Shown: positions 1 to 6,081, counted from the stretch's first letter. The stretch is 6,360 bases of DNA from Rhodoferax sp. (GCA_029865675.1 JARXAU010000050.1:1-6360), one strand, 5' to 3'. Notes: generated from the letters alone by a model not told the origin. A program made the numbers and translations.

Positions 1-1331
1 GCGTGGCACTGAGCGCGCGGCGCTTGGGTGCGCGCGCGCTGATCGTGATGCCCACGTCCACGCCGCAGGTCAAGATTGACGGGGTGCGCGGCTTTGGCGG
101 CGATGTGGTGTTGTTTGGCGAGAGCTCTACCGACGCCTACAACCACGCGCTGACCCTGGAGAAAAAGCAGGGCCTGACTTTTGTCCACCCGTTTGACGAC
201 CCGGACGTGATCGCCGGGCAAGGCACGGTAGCGATGGAAATCTTGCGCCAGCACCCTGGGCGCCTGGACGCGGTGTTTGTGGCCATTGGCGGCGGCGGCT
301 TGGTCAGCGGCGTGGCCAATTACATCAAGGCGGTGCGCCCTGAGGTGAAGGTGATTGGCGTGCAGATGAACGACTCCAACGCGATGATGCAGTCGGTGGC
401 CGCCAAAAAACGCTTGACGCTGGCGGACGTGGGCCTGTTCTCGGACGGCACAGCGGTAAAGCTGGTGGGCGAAGAAACGTTTCGGGTGGCGAGCGGCCTG
501 GTGGACGAGTTCATGACTGTGGACACCGACGCAGTGTGCGCGGCCATCAAAGACATTTTTGTGGACACCCGCTCCATCGTGGAGCCTTCGGGCGCACTGG
601 CGGTGGCGGCGATTAAGCAGTACGCGGCCACGCACAAGGCCAAAGGCGAGACTTATGCCGCTATTTTGTGCGGCGCCAATATGAACTTTGACCGCCTGCG
701 CTTCGTGGCCGAGCGCGCCGAGGTGGGCGAGGAGCGCGAGGCGCTGTTCGCGGTGACGATTCCTGAGGAGCGCGGCAGCTTCAAGCGCTTTTGCGCCCTG
801 ATTGGCGAGCTGCCGGGTGGCCCGCGCAATGTGACCGAGTTCAACTACCGCATGCGCGACGCCGCGCAGGCCCATGTGTTTGTGGGCCTGACCACGCAAG
901 GCAAAGGCGAGTCGGCACGGATTACCAAGAGCTTTGGCAAACACGGCTTTACCAGCCTGGACCTGACGCACGACGAGCTGGCCAAAGAGCACATCCGCCA
1001 CATGGTGGGCGGCCACTCCAGCCTGGCGCAAGACGAGCGCATCTTGCGCTTTGTGTTTCCCGAGCGGCCCGGCGCGCTGATGAAGTTTTTGAGCCTGATG
1101 CGTCCAGGCTGGAACATCAGCCTGTTCCACTACCGCAACCAGGGCGCGGACTATGGCCGCATTTTGGTCGGCCTACAGGTGCCCAAGGCGGACAACAAGG
1201 CCTTTGCCCAGTTTTTGCTGGACCTGGGCTACCCCTATGTGGAAGAGACCGACAACCCGGTGTACCGCCTGTTTTTGCAAAACCCGGCGCCCGCCGCAGC
1301 GGTCGCGTCCAAGAGCGCCACCAAACGCTGA
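1..1331 (+). CDS. ilvA: Threonine ammonia-lyase, biosynthetic (5' end cut by window)
   Basis: PLP-dependent threonine deaminase, converting L-threonine to 2-oxobutanoate and ammonia, the first committed step of isoleucine synthesis in the cytoplasm. The reading frame is open to the left edge (codons in phase from base 3), and 442 codons are visible. Full-length long-form enzymes are about 500-520 residues, so roughly the first 70-80 are missing, including the PLP-binding lysine. Numbering from base 3, the catalytic domain shows the glycine-rich phosphate loop GGGG at residues 96-99 and EPSGA at 194-198. The C-terminal half carries two ACT-like regulatory repeats, about 244-325 (starting EREALFAVTIPEERGSF) and 345-420 (with FPERPGALMKFL, then WNISLFHYR). 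The two repeats mark the allosteric biosynthetic form, known in the family to be inhibited by isoleucine, rather than the short catabolic TdcB form. A short Ala-rich tail follows. It ends with TGA, 6 bp before the next gene, so the two are probably co-transcribed. Identification is firm. Confidence 0.96.
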   Translation, partial: VALSARRLGARALIVMPTSTPQVKIDGVRGFGGDVVLFGESSTDAYNHALTLEKKQGLTFVHPFDDPDVIAGQGTVAMEILRQHPGRLDAVFVAIGGGGLVSGVANYIKAVRPEVKVIGVQMNDSNAMMQSVAAKKRLTLADVGLFSDGTAVKLVGEETFRVASGLVDEFMTVDTDAVCAAIKDIFVDTRSIVEPSGALAVAAIKQYAATHKAKGETYAAILCGANMNFDRLRFVAERAEVGEEREALFAVTIPEERGSFKRFCALIGELPGGPRNVTEFNYRMRDAAQAHVFVGLTTQGKGESARITKSFGKHGFTSLDLTHDELAKEHIRHMVGGHSSLAQDERILRFVFPERPGALMKFLSLMRPGWNISLFHYRNQGADYGRILVGLQVPKADNKAFAQFLLDLGYPYVEETDNPVYRLFLQNPAPAAAVASKSATKR

Positions 1332-1337
1332 AGCGCC

Positions 1338-2231
1338 ATGGCTGTAACCCTGGACGGCAAACTGGTGGTGGCAATCTCCAGCCGCGCGCTGTTTGACTTT
1401 GAGGAAGAAAACCAGCTCTTTGAGCAAGGCGACGACCGCGCCTACATGCGTTTGCAACTCGAACGCCTAGAGATTCCCGCCAAGCCGGGCGTGGCGTTTT
1501 CTCTGGTGAAAAAGCTGCTGGCTTTTAACACCGAGGCCTCGCAGCGGGTGGAGGTGGTGATCTTGTCGCGCAACGACCCGGTGAGCGGCCTGCGCGTGAT
1601 GCGCTCAGCGGCGCACTACGCGCTGCCCATCATCCGCTGCACGTTTACGCGTGGCGAATCGCCCTGGCGTTACCTCAAGCCGCTCAAGGCCAATCTGTTT
1701 TTAAGCACGCACCTGAGCGACGTGCGCAGCGCGCTGGACGCCGGCGTACCCGCCGCGCAGGTGTATCCGCAGTCGGCCCACGCCAGCAGCGCGCACCCCG
1801 CTGAGGTGCGCATTGCCTTTGACGGCGACGCGGTGCTGTTTAGCGACGAGGCTGAGCGCGTCTACCAGGACCAGGGCCTGAACGCCTTTCAGCAGCACGA
1901 GCAGGACAAAGCCGCCCTGCCCTTGCCGGACGGCCCGTTCAAACCGCTGCTGGTGGCGCTGCACGCCTTGCAGCAAGCCGCGCAGCCGCAAAAGCGCGTG
2001 CGCACCGCGCTGGTGACGGCGCGCAGTGCACCGGCGCATGAGCGCGCCATACGCACCCTGATGGACTGGAACATCGAGGTGGACGAGGCCATGTTTTTGG
2101 GCGGGCTGGACAAGGGCGCGTTTTTGCGTGAGTTTGAGCCCGACTTCTTTTTTGACGACCAGACCGGCCACATCGAGTCCGCCGCGCGCCACGTGCCCTC
2201 GGGCCATGTGGCCAGCGGCGTGCGCAACTAA
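1338..2231 (+). CDS. 5'-nucleotidase, cytosolic cN-I type (HAD superfamily)
   Basis: A 297-residue protein resembling cytosolic 5'-nucleotidase I (family PF06189, related to vertebrate NT5C1A). This family removes the 5' phosphate from nucleoside monophosphates, often AMP. Visible motifs are: an N-terminal block AISSRALFDFEEEN (12-25); the HAD nucleophile motif FDGDAVLFSDE (161-171, with D162 and D164); motif II LVTARS (225-230); a motif III lysine at 259 in GGLDKG; and the acidic metal-binding pair in FFFDDQ (270-275, D273/D274). All catalytic elements are present in order and the length suits bacterial members. ATG at 1338 is chosen because homology starts almost at once (LVVAISSRALF). Only a weak GAAG lies before it. 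It follows ilvA by 6 bp, which suggests translational coupling or at least one transcript. Substrate preference cannot be read from the sequence. Confidence 0.9.
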   Translation: MAVTLDGKLVVAISSRALFDFEEENQLFEQGDDRAYMRLQLERLEIPAKPGVAFSLVKKLLAFNTEASQRVEVVILSRNDPVSGLRVMRSAAHYALPIIRCTFTRGESPWRYLKPLKANLFLSTHLSDVRSALDAGVPAAQVYPQSAHASSAHPAEVRIAFDGDAVLFSDEAERVYQDQGLNAFQQHEQDKAALPLPDGPFKPLLVALHALQQAAQPQKRVRTALVTARSAPAHERAIRTLMDWNIEVDEAMFLGGLDKGAFLREFEPDFFFDDQTGHIESAARHVPSGHVASGVRN

Positions 2232-2287
2232 GCGCCTGCTGCCCCACTGTTCGAAGACCGACCGCCTGACGCCCTGATGAGGAACCC

Positions 2288-4147
2288 ATGACAAGCCCTG
2301 CCCCAGCCACCCCGGCATCCAGCGACAGCACCTGGGCCCGCGCCGCCCGCCAGATGGGCCGCGTTTGGGCGCTGTCCAAGCCCTATTACTTCTCAGACGA
2401 GAAATGGGCTGCACGCGGCCTGCTGGCGGCCATCGTGGCGCTGAACCTGGCGCTGGTCTACATGGCGGTGCTGTTCAACGACTGGAACCGGCTGTTTTAC
2501 GACGCCTTGCAAGAAAAAAACCAAGCCGTGTTTTGGACGCAGCTGGGACGCTTTAGCTACCTGGCGTTTGCCTTTATCGTGATTGCCGTTTACAAGTTTT
2601 ACTTGACGCAGCTGCTGGAAATGCGCTGGCGCAAATGGATGACGCGCAATACCTTGCAGCGCTGGCTGTCGCACCAGGCGTTTTACCGCATGGAGCTAGG
2701 CCGCTTTGGCGGCAGCGACCCGGCCTTGGGCGGCGCGCCCGACAACCCGGACCAGCGCATTGCCGAAGACATCAACCAATTCACCGCGCTGACCACGGGC
2801 CTGAGCATGGGGCTGGTCAGTTCGACGGGCACGCTGCTGGTCTTTGTGGGCATTTTGTGGGGACTGTCGGGTGGCTTTGCGTTCACTGTGGCGGGCAGCG
2901 AATACAACATTCCCGGCTTCATGGTCTGGATGGCGCTGCTGTATTGCGCAGCGGGAAGCTGGATCACCCAGCGCATTGGCCGACCCCAAATTCCACTGAA
3001 CTTTGAGCAGCAACGGGTGGAGGCCGACTTTCGCCACCACATGGTGCGGGTGCGCGAATACAGCGAGTCGATTGCCCTGGACGGCGGCGAGGGCGTCGAG
3101 CGCACGCAGCTCGAAGGCCGCTTTGGCGCGGTGCTGGACAACTACCTGCGGCTTATCAAGGCGCAAAAGAACCTGGTCTGGTTCACCAGCTTTTTTGGCC
3201 AGGCGGCGGTGGTGTTTCCGTTTGTGGTGGCCGCGCCCCGCTTTTTCAGCGGCGCCATTCAGCTCGGAGAGCTGATGCAAATCGCCGGTGCCTTTGACAA
3301 GGTGCAAGGTGCGCTCAGTTGGTTTGTCGACAACTACCCTAACCTGGCCACTTGGCGCGCCACCACCGACCGGCTGACCAGCTTTGAAGCGTCGCTCGCG
3401 CAGATGCGGGCGCACACGGACACGGCGACCACCACAAGCCTGGCAGCCTCCGGTACTGCGAACATTGAAAGCGGGGCTGCAGCTGCCAGCGTCCAAACGT
3501 CCACCGAGCTGCGCACCCAGAACCTGCAAGTCGCGCTGCCCAACGGCGTGGCGCTGCTGGCGCACACCGCACTGCGTGCGCACGTCGGTGAACGCGTGCT
3601 GCTTCAAGGGCCGTCGGGCGCGGGTAAGAGCACGCTGTTTCGGGCGCTGGCGGGCATTTGGCCCTTTGCCAGCGGGGAGGTGTCGCGCCCACCAGACGGG
3701 ATGTTCATCCCCCAGCGCCCCTACTTCCCCAACGGCCCGCTGCGCAACGCGCTGGCCTACCCTGAGCTTCCCACGCGCTACACCGACACCCAGCTGCAAG
3801 ACGCCCTGCATTGGGCTCTGCTGCCCAACTTGGCCGATAAGCTCGACCAAGCAGACCTGTGGGGCCAAAAACTCTCGGGCGGCGAGCAGCAACGCCTGGC
3901 GCTGGCACGGGTGTTCTTAAAGCAACCGCAATGGGTTTTTGCCGACGAGGCCACCAGCGCGCTGGATGCGCCCACCGAGACGATCTTGTACCAGCGCCTG
4001 GTGGACATGCTGGCGGCGCGCGGCGGTGGACTGGTGTCGATTGCGCACCGGCCGGGAGTGGCGGCGTTTCATACCAAGGCTTGGGTGATGGAGCCCACTT
4101 TGGCCGGTGCGGACGCGCGGTTTGAGGTGGTGGAGAAGGTGCTTTAA
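2288..4147 (+). CDS. SbmA/BacA/YddA-type ABC transporter, fused permease and ATPase
   Basis: A 619-residue inner-membrane half-transporter expected to work as a homodimer. The N-terminal permease part (about 30-370) resembles ABC_membrane_2/SbmA-BacA proteins, with a short lead, WALSKPYYFSDEKW (27-40), and hydrophobic segments near 43-63, 86-108, 170-192, 208-226 and 297-318. A low-complexity Ala/Thr/Ser linker (about 372-408) leads to the ATPase domain: Walker A GPSGAGKST (441-449), Q-loop IPQRPYF (Q476), signature LSGGEQQ (529-535), Walker B WVFADE (D553/E554), D-loop SALD (557-560) and H-loop H587. Every catalytic motif is intact. Family members import peptides (SbmA, BacA) or cobalamin-like compounds (mycobacterial Rv1819c), while E. 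coli YddA has no firm substrate, so no substrate is assigned. The start at 2288 is supported by GAGGAA at 2279-2284, a good but closely spaced ribosome site. It lies 56 bp after the nucleotidase gene and is probably last in the ilvA unit. An inverted-repeat element begins about 17 bp past its TAA. Confidence 0.93.
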   Translation: MTSPAPATPASSDSTWARAARQMGRVWALSKPYYFSDEKWAARGLLAAIVALNLALVYMAVLFNDWNRLFYDALQEKNQAVFWTQLGRFSYLAFAFIVIAVYKFYLTQLLEMRWRKWMTRNTLQRWLSHQAFYRMELGRFGGSDPALGGAPDNPDQRIAEDINQFTALTTGLSMGLVSSTGTLLVFVGILWGLSGGFAFTVAGSEYNIPGFMVWMALLYCAAGSWITQRIGRPQIPLNFEQQRVEADFRHHMVRVREYSESIALDGGEGVERTQLEGRFGAVLDNYLRLIKAQKNLVWFTSFFGQAAVVFPFVVAAPRFFSGAIQLGELMQIAGAFDKVQGALSWFVDNYPNLATWRATTDRLTSFEASLAQMRAHTDTATTTSLAASGTANIESGAAAASVQTSTELRTQNLQVALPNGVALLAHTALRAHVGERVLLQGPSGAGKSTLFRALAGIWPFASGEVSRPPDGMFIPQRPYFPNGPLRNALAYPELPTRYTDTQLQDALHWALLPNLADKLDQADLWGQKLSGGEQQRLALARVFLKQPQWVFADEATSALDAPTETILYQRLVDMLAARGGGLVSIAHRPGVAAFHTKAWVMEPTLAGADARFEVVEKVL

Positions 4148-4166
4148 CTTTAAATTTAACTGGCTT

Positions 4167-4199
4167 CCCCCCCTATCCCCCCGGCCCCCTTTCCACCCC
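4167..4199 (-). other. G-quadruplex-type motif, minus strand (C-rich on plus)
   Basis: On the plus strand, four C runs of 7, 6, 5 and 4 bases (4167-4173, 4177-4182, 4185-4189, 4196-4199) are separated by 3, 2 and 6 bases. The minus strand therefore meets the usual G3+N1-7 quadruplex pattern, with at least four Gs per run. Two of the runs are also in the left arm of the adjacent hairpin, so hairpin and quadruplex would exclude each other. The motif is seen directly. That it folds is inference. Confidence 0.6.
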
Positions 4200-4217
4200 A
4201 GCGGGGTGGAAAGGGGG
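4185..4217. other. Perfect 15-bp GC hairpin at left end of the element
   Basis: CCCCCTTTCCACCCC (4185-4199) pairs without mismatch with GGGGTGGAAAGGGGG (4203-4217) around the loop AGC. It lies 38 bp after the ABC-transporter stop. It could end transcription, but no T-run follows on either strand, so it is not a canonical intrinsic terminator. It is the structural counterpart of the hairpin at 4582-4608. Confidence 0.85.
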
Positions 4218-4218
4218 A

Positions 4219-4334
4219 GCCAAAGTCCGAATTTGGTTTCTGCGCTTCGGCTAGGCTTCTACTGGCCTAATGCTTGTGGGTAGACCAGCAGTAACTATGA
4301 ACGGCGACGTCGCCGCGACGGCTTACGGGGTTTG
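4219..4334 (+). repeat. Left arm of the inverted repeat
   Basis: This 116-bp arm compares with the reverse complement of 4465-4580 in three blocks. The outer block 4219-4266 matches 47 of 48, with the only difference at 4260. The middle block 4267-4298 matches only 18 of 32 but has the same length. The inner block 4299-4334 matches 35 of 36, with the difference at 4307. Within the arm, CCAAA/TTTGG can form a small stem at 4220-4236, and GGCGACGTCGCC (4303-4314) is a perfect palindrome. Weaker similarity seems to continue inward to about 4348. Confidence 0.88.
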
Positions 4335-4464
4335 ATCGCAGCAGCCTTTTGGAAAATTCGTTCTTCGGCGCCGCCGCTACCTACCTCTGCCGCCTTTAGT
4401 AGGCGGACACCACTGGGGCTGCCCGCTAGCTAGATGCTGCGCCCGGCTCGAAGACCGCAGCGCC
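4335..4464. other. Central spacer of the inverted-repeat element, no gene
   Basis: These 130 bp between the arms hold no credible coding sequence. Small symmetries are visible: CGCAGCA (4338-4344) is complementary to TGCTGCG (4435-4441), closing the centre as a further stem; CGGCGCCG (4366-4373) is a palindrome; CCGCCT/AGGCGG (4390-4395 and 4401-4406) forms a 6-bp hairpin with loop TTAGT; CTAGCTAG (4426-4433) is a palindrome. Together they suggest a structured loop if the region is transcribed. Confidence 0.55.
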
Positions 4465-4580
4465 CAAACCCCGTAAGCCGTCGCGGCGACGGCGCCGTTC
4501 CTAGACATCGCAGGCCAACCTACAGGTACCACGCCAGTGGAAGCCTAGCCGAAGCGCAGAAACCAAATTCGGACTTTGGC
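4465..4580 (-). repeat. Right arm of the inverted repeat
   Basis: This is the reverse-complement partner of 4219-4334, matching 100 of 116 positions without gaps. Its outer block (4533-4580) and inner block (4465-4500) are nearly identical to the left arm, while the intervening 32 bp (4501-4532) have diverged. Where the left arm has the palindrome GGCGACGTCGCC, this arm has one base changed (C in place of A on the aligned strand). Confidence 0.88.
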
Positions 4581-4581
4581 C

Positions 4582-4608
4582 CCCCTCTCGCCCGCTGGGC
4601 GAGAGGGG
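4582..4608. other. Perfect 12-bp GC hairpin at right end of the element
   Basis: CCCCTCTCGCCC (4582-4593) pairs fully with GGGCGAGAGGGG (4597-4608) around loop GCT, the complement of the left hairpin's AGC. The stem differs in sequence and length from its counterpart at 4185-4217 yet is still fully paired. It lies downstream of queC on the minus strand and might help end queC transcription, though no T-run follows. Confidence 0.85.
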
Positions 4609-4623
4609 TTGGGGGAGAGTGGG
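4597..4623 (+). other. G-quadruplex-type motif, plus strand
   Basis: G runs of 3, 4, 5 and 3 bases (4597-4599, 4605-4608, 4611-4615, 4621-4623) are separated by 5, 2 and 5 bases, meeting the G3+N1-7 pattern. It occupies the mirror position of the minus-strand motif at 4167-4199, with the G-rich strand in the same orientation relative to each unit, and shares the inner half of the hairpin at 4582-4608. Confidence 0.55.
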
Positions 4624-4671
4624 CAAACCCCACCCACCCGGCAGGGATTCAAAATAAATAGCGCACTCACA

Positions 4672-4687
4672 TGCCCTGCGACAGGCA
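4672..4687 (-). terminator. Possible weak hairpin after queC
   Basis: Just past the queC stop, on the minus strand, TGCCTG and CAGGGCA can pair around TCG with one bulged G. A T-rich stretch, TATTTATTTT, follows about 10 nt further on. The stem is short and the T-rich stretch is too distant for a textbook intrinsic terminator, so this is tentative. Confidence 0.22.
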
Positions 4688-4688
4688 C

Positions 4689-5405
4689 TTACTCGCAGTA
4701 CGCCACAAAACCCTTAGCCCGCAAGTCGCAAGCCGGGCAGCCGCCACACCCATAGCCCCATGCATGCCGCTGGCTGCGCTCACCCAAATAGCACGTGTGG
4801 GTGTGCTCCACGATCAGGTCAACCAGCGCCTGACCGCCGCCCTGCGCGTCGGCCTGCGCGCCCAGGTCGTGGGCCATGCGCCAGGTGGCGGCTTTGTCTA
4901 TCCACATGAGCGGGGTTTCGATCAAAAAGCGCCGGTCCATGCCCAGGGACAAGGCGAGTTGCATGGCCTTCATGGTGTCGTCGCGGCAGTCGGGGTAGCC
5001 GGAAAAATCGGTTTCGCACACGCCGGTGACGATCACTTGCAGGCCCCGGCGGTAGGCCAGCGCGGCGGCTAGCGTCAAGAACAGCAGGTTGCGGCCGGGC
5101 ACAAAGCTGTTGGGCAGGCCGCTGGCTTCCATGGCGATGGCGGTGTCGCGGGTGAGGGACGTGTCGCTCACCTCGCCCAGCACCGCCAGGTCGAGCAAAT
5201 GGTCCTCGCCTAATTTTGCGGCCCAGGCCGGAAAGCGTGCGCGCAGCTCGCGCAGCACGTTCAGGCGGGCATCCAACTCAATGTGGTGGCGCTGGCGGTA
5301 GTCAAAGGCCACGGTTTCCACGCGTTGGTATTTGGACAGCGCGTAGGCCAAGCAGGTGGTGGAGTCTTGGCCTCCAGAGAACAAAACAAGGGCGGTGGTG
5401 TGCAT
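4689..5405 (-). CDS. queC: 7-cyano-7-deazaguanine synthase QueC
   Basis: A 238-residue cytoplasmic enzyme that makes preQ0 (7-cyano-7-deazaguanine) from 7-carboxy-7-deazaguanine, ammonia and ATP, a step in queuosine tRNA modification. The ATP pyrophosphatase PP-loop SGGQDSTT is at residues 10-17, followed by AFDYRQRHHIEL (33-44). PNSFVPGRN (98-106), TGVCETDFSGYPDC (127-140) and ETPLMWIDKA (163-172) are typical of the family. The zinc-binding cysteines are C205, C220, C223 and C226 (in CYLG and GCGGCPAC). The stretch between the first and second cysteine is somewhat longer than in E. coli QueC as I recall it, and looks like a subfamily variant. The start at 5405 puts the PP-loop at the usual distance from the N-terminus. 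No clear ribosome site precedes it. A DUF1003 gene lies 57 bp upstream on the same strand, with a perfect hairpin between them. The gene converges on the ABC transporter across the inverted-repeat element. Confidence 0.96.
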   Translation of the reverse strand: MHTTALVLFSGGQDSTTCLAYALSKYQRVETVAFDYRQRHHIELDARLNVLRELRARFPAWAAKLGEDHLLDLAVLGEVSDTSLTRDTAIAMEASGLPNSFVPGRNLLFLTLAAALAYRRGLQVIVTGVCETDFSGYPDCRDDTMKAMQLALSLGMDRRFLIETPLMWIDKAATWRMAHDLGAQADAQGGGQALVDLIVEHTHTCYLGERSQRHAWGYGCGGCPACDLRAKGFVAYCE

Positions 5406-5416
5406 GGGGTGATCTT

Positions 5417-5453
5417 AGGCCCGCACCGGGCGGACTTGTGTAAATGCGGGCCT
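5417..5453 (-). promoter_or_regulatory. 9-bp hairpin in the queC leader
   Basis: AGGCCCGCA (5417-5425) and TGCGGGCCT (5445-5453) pair perfectly around a 19-nt loop. On the minus strand the hairpin sits in the 57-bp gap between the DUF1003 and queC genes and ends 11 nt before the queC ATG. No T-run follows, so it is not a clear terminator. It could affect translation start, stabilise the queC transcript or be a weak attenuator. I see no preQ1 riboswitch signature. Confidence 0.5.
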
Positions 5454-5462
5454 GTATGAAAG

Positions 5463-6056
5463 CTAGGGCAGGCGCTTGGACAGGGTCTCAAGTTGCGCGG
5501 AGAGTTGGCGCACCGCCTGGGTCAGCGCCAGCAGCTCTTGCTCTTTGAGGATGTCGATTTTTTCGTGCAGCAGCTCGATTTCCAGCTCGGCCTTGACGTT
5601 GATCTCGTAGTCGGTTTGCGCGTGGCGGCGGTCGAGTTCGGACTGGCGGTTCTGGCTCATCATGATGGTCGGCGCCGTGTAGGCGGCTTGGAAAGACAGC
5701 AGCAGGTTGAGCAGGATGAAGGGGTATGGGTCCCAAGCACCGTTGCCTGTGAGCACATTGCCGGCAATCCACAGCACGATGGCGGTGCTCTGGATGGCAA
5801 TAAAGCGCCACGAGCCAATGGTGGCCGCCACCCCGTCGGCCAGACGCTGGCCCCGTGTGAGCGGCAGCGCCTCCAGGTGTTGCGCCACCCGCTTGGGCAA
5901 GGGCAAGGCGGCATCGGCCCGGTGGCGGTGTGCACGGCGGTGGGCGCGCAGCAGCGCGAGTTGCGCGCGGTCGACTTTGGCGGCTGCGATGGCAGCAGGG
6001 TCGCTGGGCGGCGGCGGCAAGGCGCTTTGGACAGTGCGAGGGGCTGCTGTGGTCAT
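5463..6056 (-). CDS. DUF1003 family membrane protein
   Basis: A 197-residue protein matching the DUF1003 pattern (PF06210), whose biochemical role is unknown to me. The N-terminal 65 residues are Pro/Ala-rich, then His/Arg-rich (around RAHRRAHRHR, 37-46). The conserved core follows: RLADGVAATIGSWRFI (71-86), first membrane segment about 84-102, DPYPFILLNLLLSFQAAYTAP (109-129, containing the second membrane segment), and IMMSQNRQ (131-138) with LDRRHAQTDYEIN (141-153). Residues 154-195 are rich in Glu, Leu and Lys with heptad-like spacing, likely a coiled coil after the second membrane segment. The His/Arg-rich start and helical tail probably both face the cytoplasm, which is inference. Start at 6056 is the first ATG before the family region, with a modest GGAAA just upstream. 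It lies 57 bp upstream of queC in the same direction, so they may share a transcript, although nothing in the protein points to queuosine metabolism. Confidence 0.9.
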   Translation of the reverse strand: MTTAAPRTVQSALPPPPSDPAAIAAAKVDRAQLALLRAHRRAHRHRADAALPLPKRVAQHLEALPLTRGQRLADGVAATIGSWRFIAIQSTAIVLWIAGNVLTGNGAWDPYPFILLNLLLSFQAAYTAPTIMMSQNRQSELDRRHAQTDYEINVKAELEIELLHEKIDILKEQELLALTQAVRQLSAQLETLSKRLP

Positions 6057-6081
6057 AGTTTTTCCGATCTGTAGGGAACCC

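Larger units (their letters stand above)
4164..4623. repeat. Long inverted-repeat intergenic element (two opposed copies of one unit)
   Basis: This non-coding element fills most of the 541-bp gap between the convergent ABC-transporter and queC genes. Reading inward from either end, the order is the same: a C-rich tract, a perfect GC hairpin with loop AGC (GCT on the other strand), GCCAAAGTCCGAATTTGG, a 116-bp arm, and then the centre. The arms match at 100 of 116 positions with no gaps. The shared order shows two diverged copies of one unit joined in inverted orientation. No ORF in either strand resembles a transposase or any known protein, and I could not see a target-site duplication. Outer limits are approximate, set where the two ends stop resembling each other. 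The left flank has an AT palindrome TTAAATTTAA (4150-4159), unlike the surrounding GC-rich DNA. Possible natures are a foldback/MITE-like element, a REP-type mosaic, or a structured RNA. The pattern does not decide between them. Confidence 0.82.

Noticed and set aside
1701..2414. 237-codon minus-strand ORF opposite the nucleotidase gene
   Set aside because: It is antisense to a well-supported enzyme with intact HAD motifs, and its own translation shows no family pattern.
2696..3892. 398-codon minus-strand ORF opposite the ABC-transporter gene
   Set aside because: It is the antisense shadow of a gene with strong GC third-position bias. It resembles no family and spans all the transporter's conserved motifs on the other strand.
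4185..4217. Canonical intrinsic terminator for the ABC-transporter gene
   Set aside because: The stem is very strong but is followed by AGCCAAAG rather than a T-run. It is therefore listed as a hairpin of the element, with termination only a possibility.
4164..4623. Integron attC site, CRISPR array or insertion sequence
   Set aside because: There are no regularly spaced direct repeats and no attC core sites that I could recognise. The repeats are inverted and no transposase-like reading frame is present in either strand.
4434..4661. 75-codon plus-strand ORF running through the right half of the inverted-repeat element
   Set aside because: It reads straight through the repeat arm, hairpin and quadruplex motif, has low-complexity Arg/Pro/Gly composition and no ribosome site. 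It is a by-product of GC-rich repeat sequence.
5406..5462. preQ1 riboswitch before queC
   Set aside because: The leader has a simple 9-bp stem with a 19-nt loop and lacks the A-rich tail and pseudoknot arrangement of the preQ1-I class.
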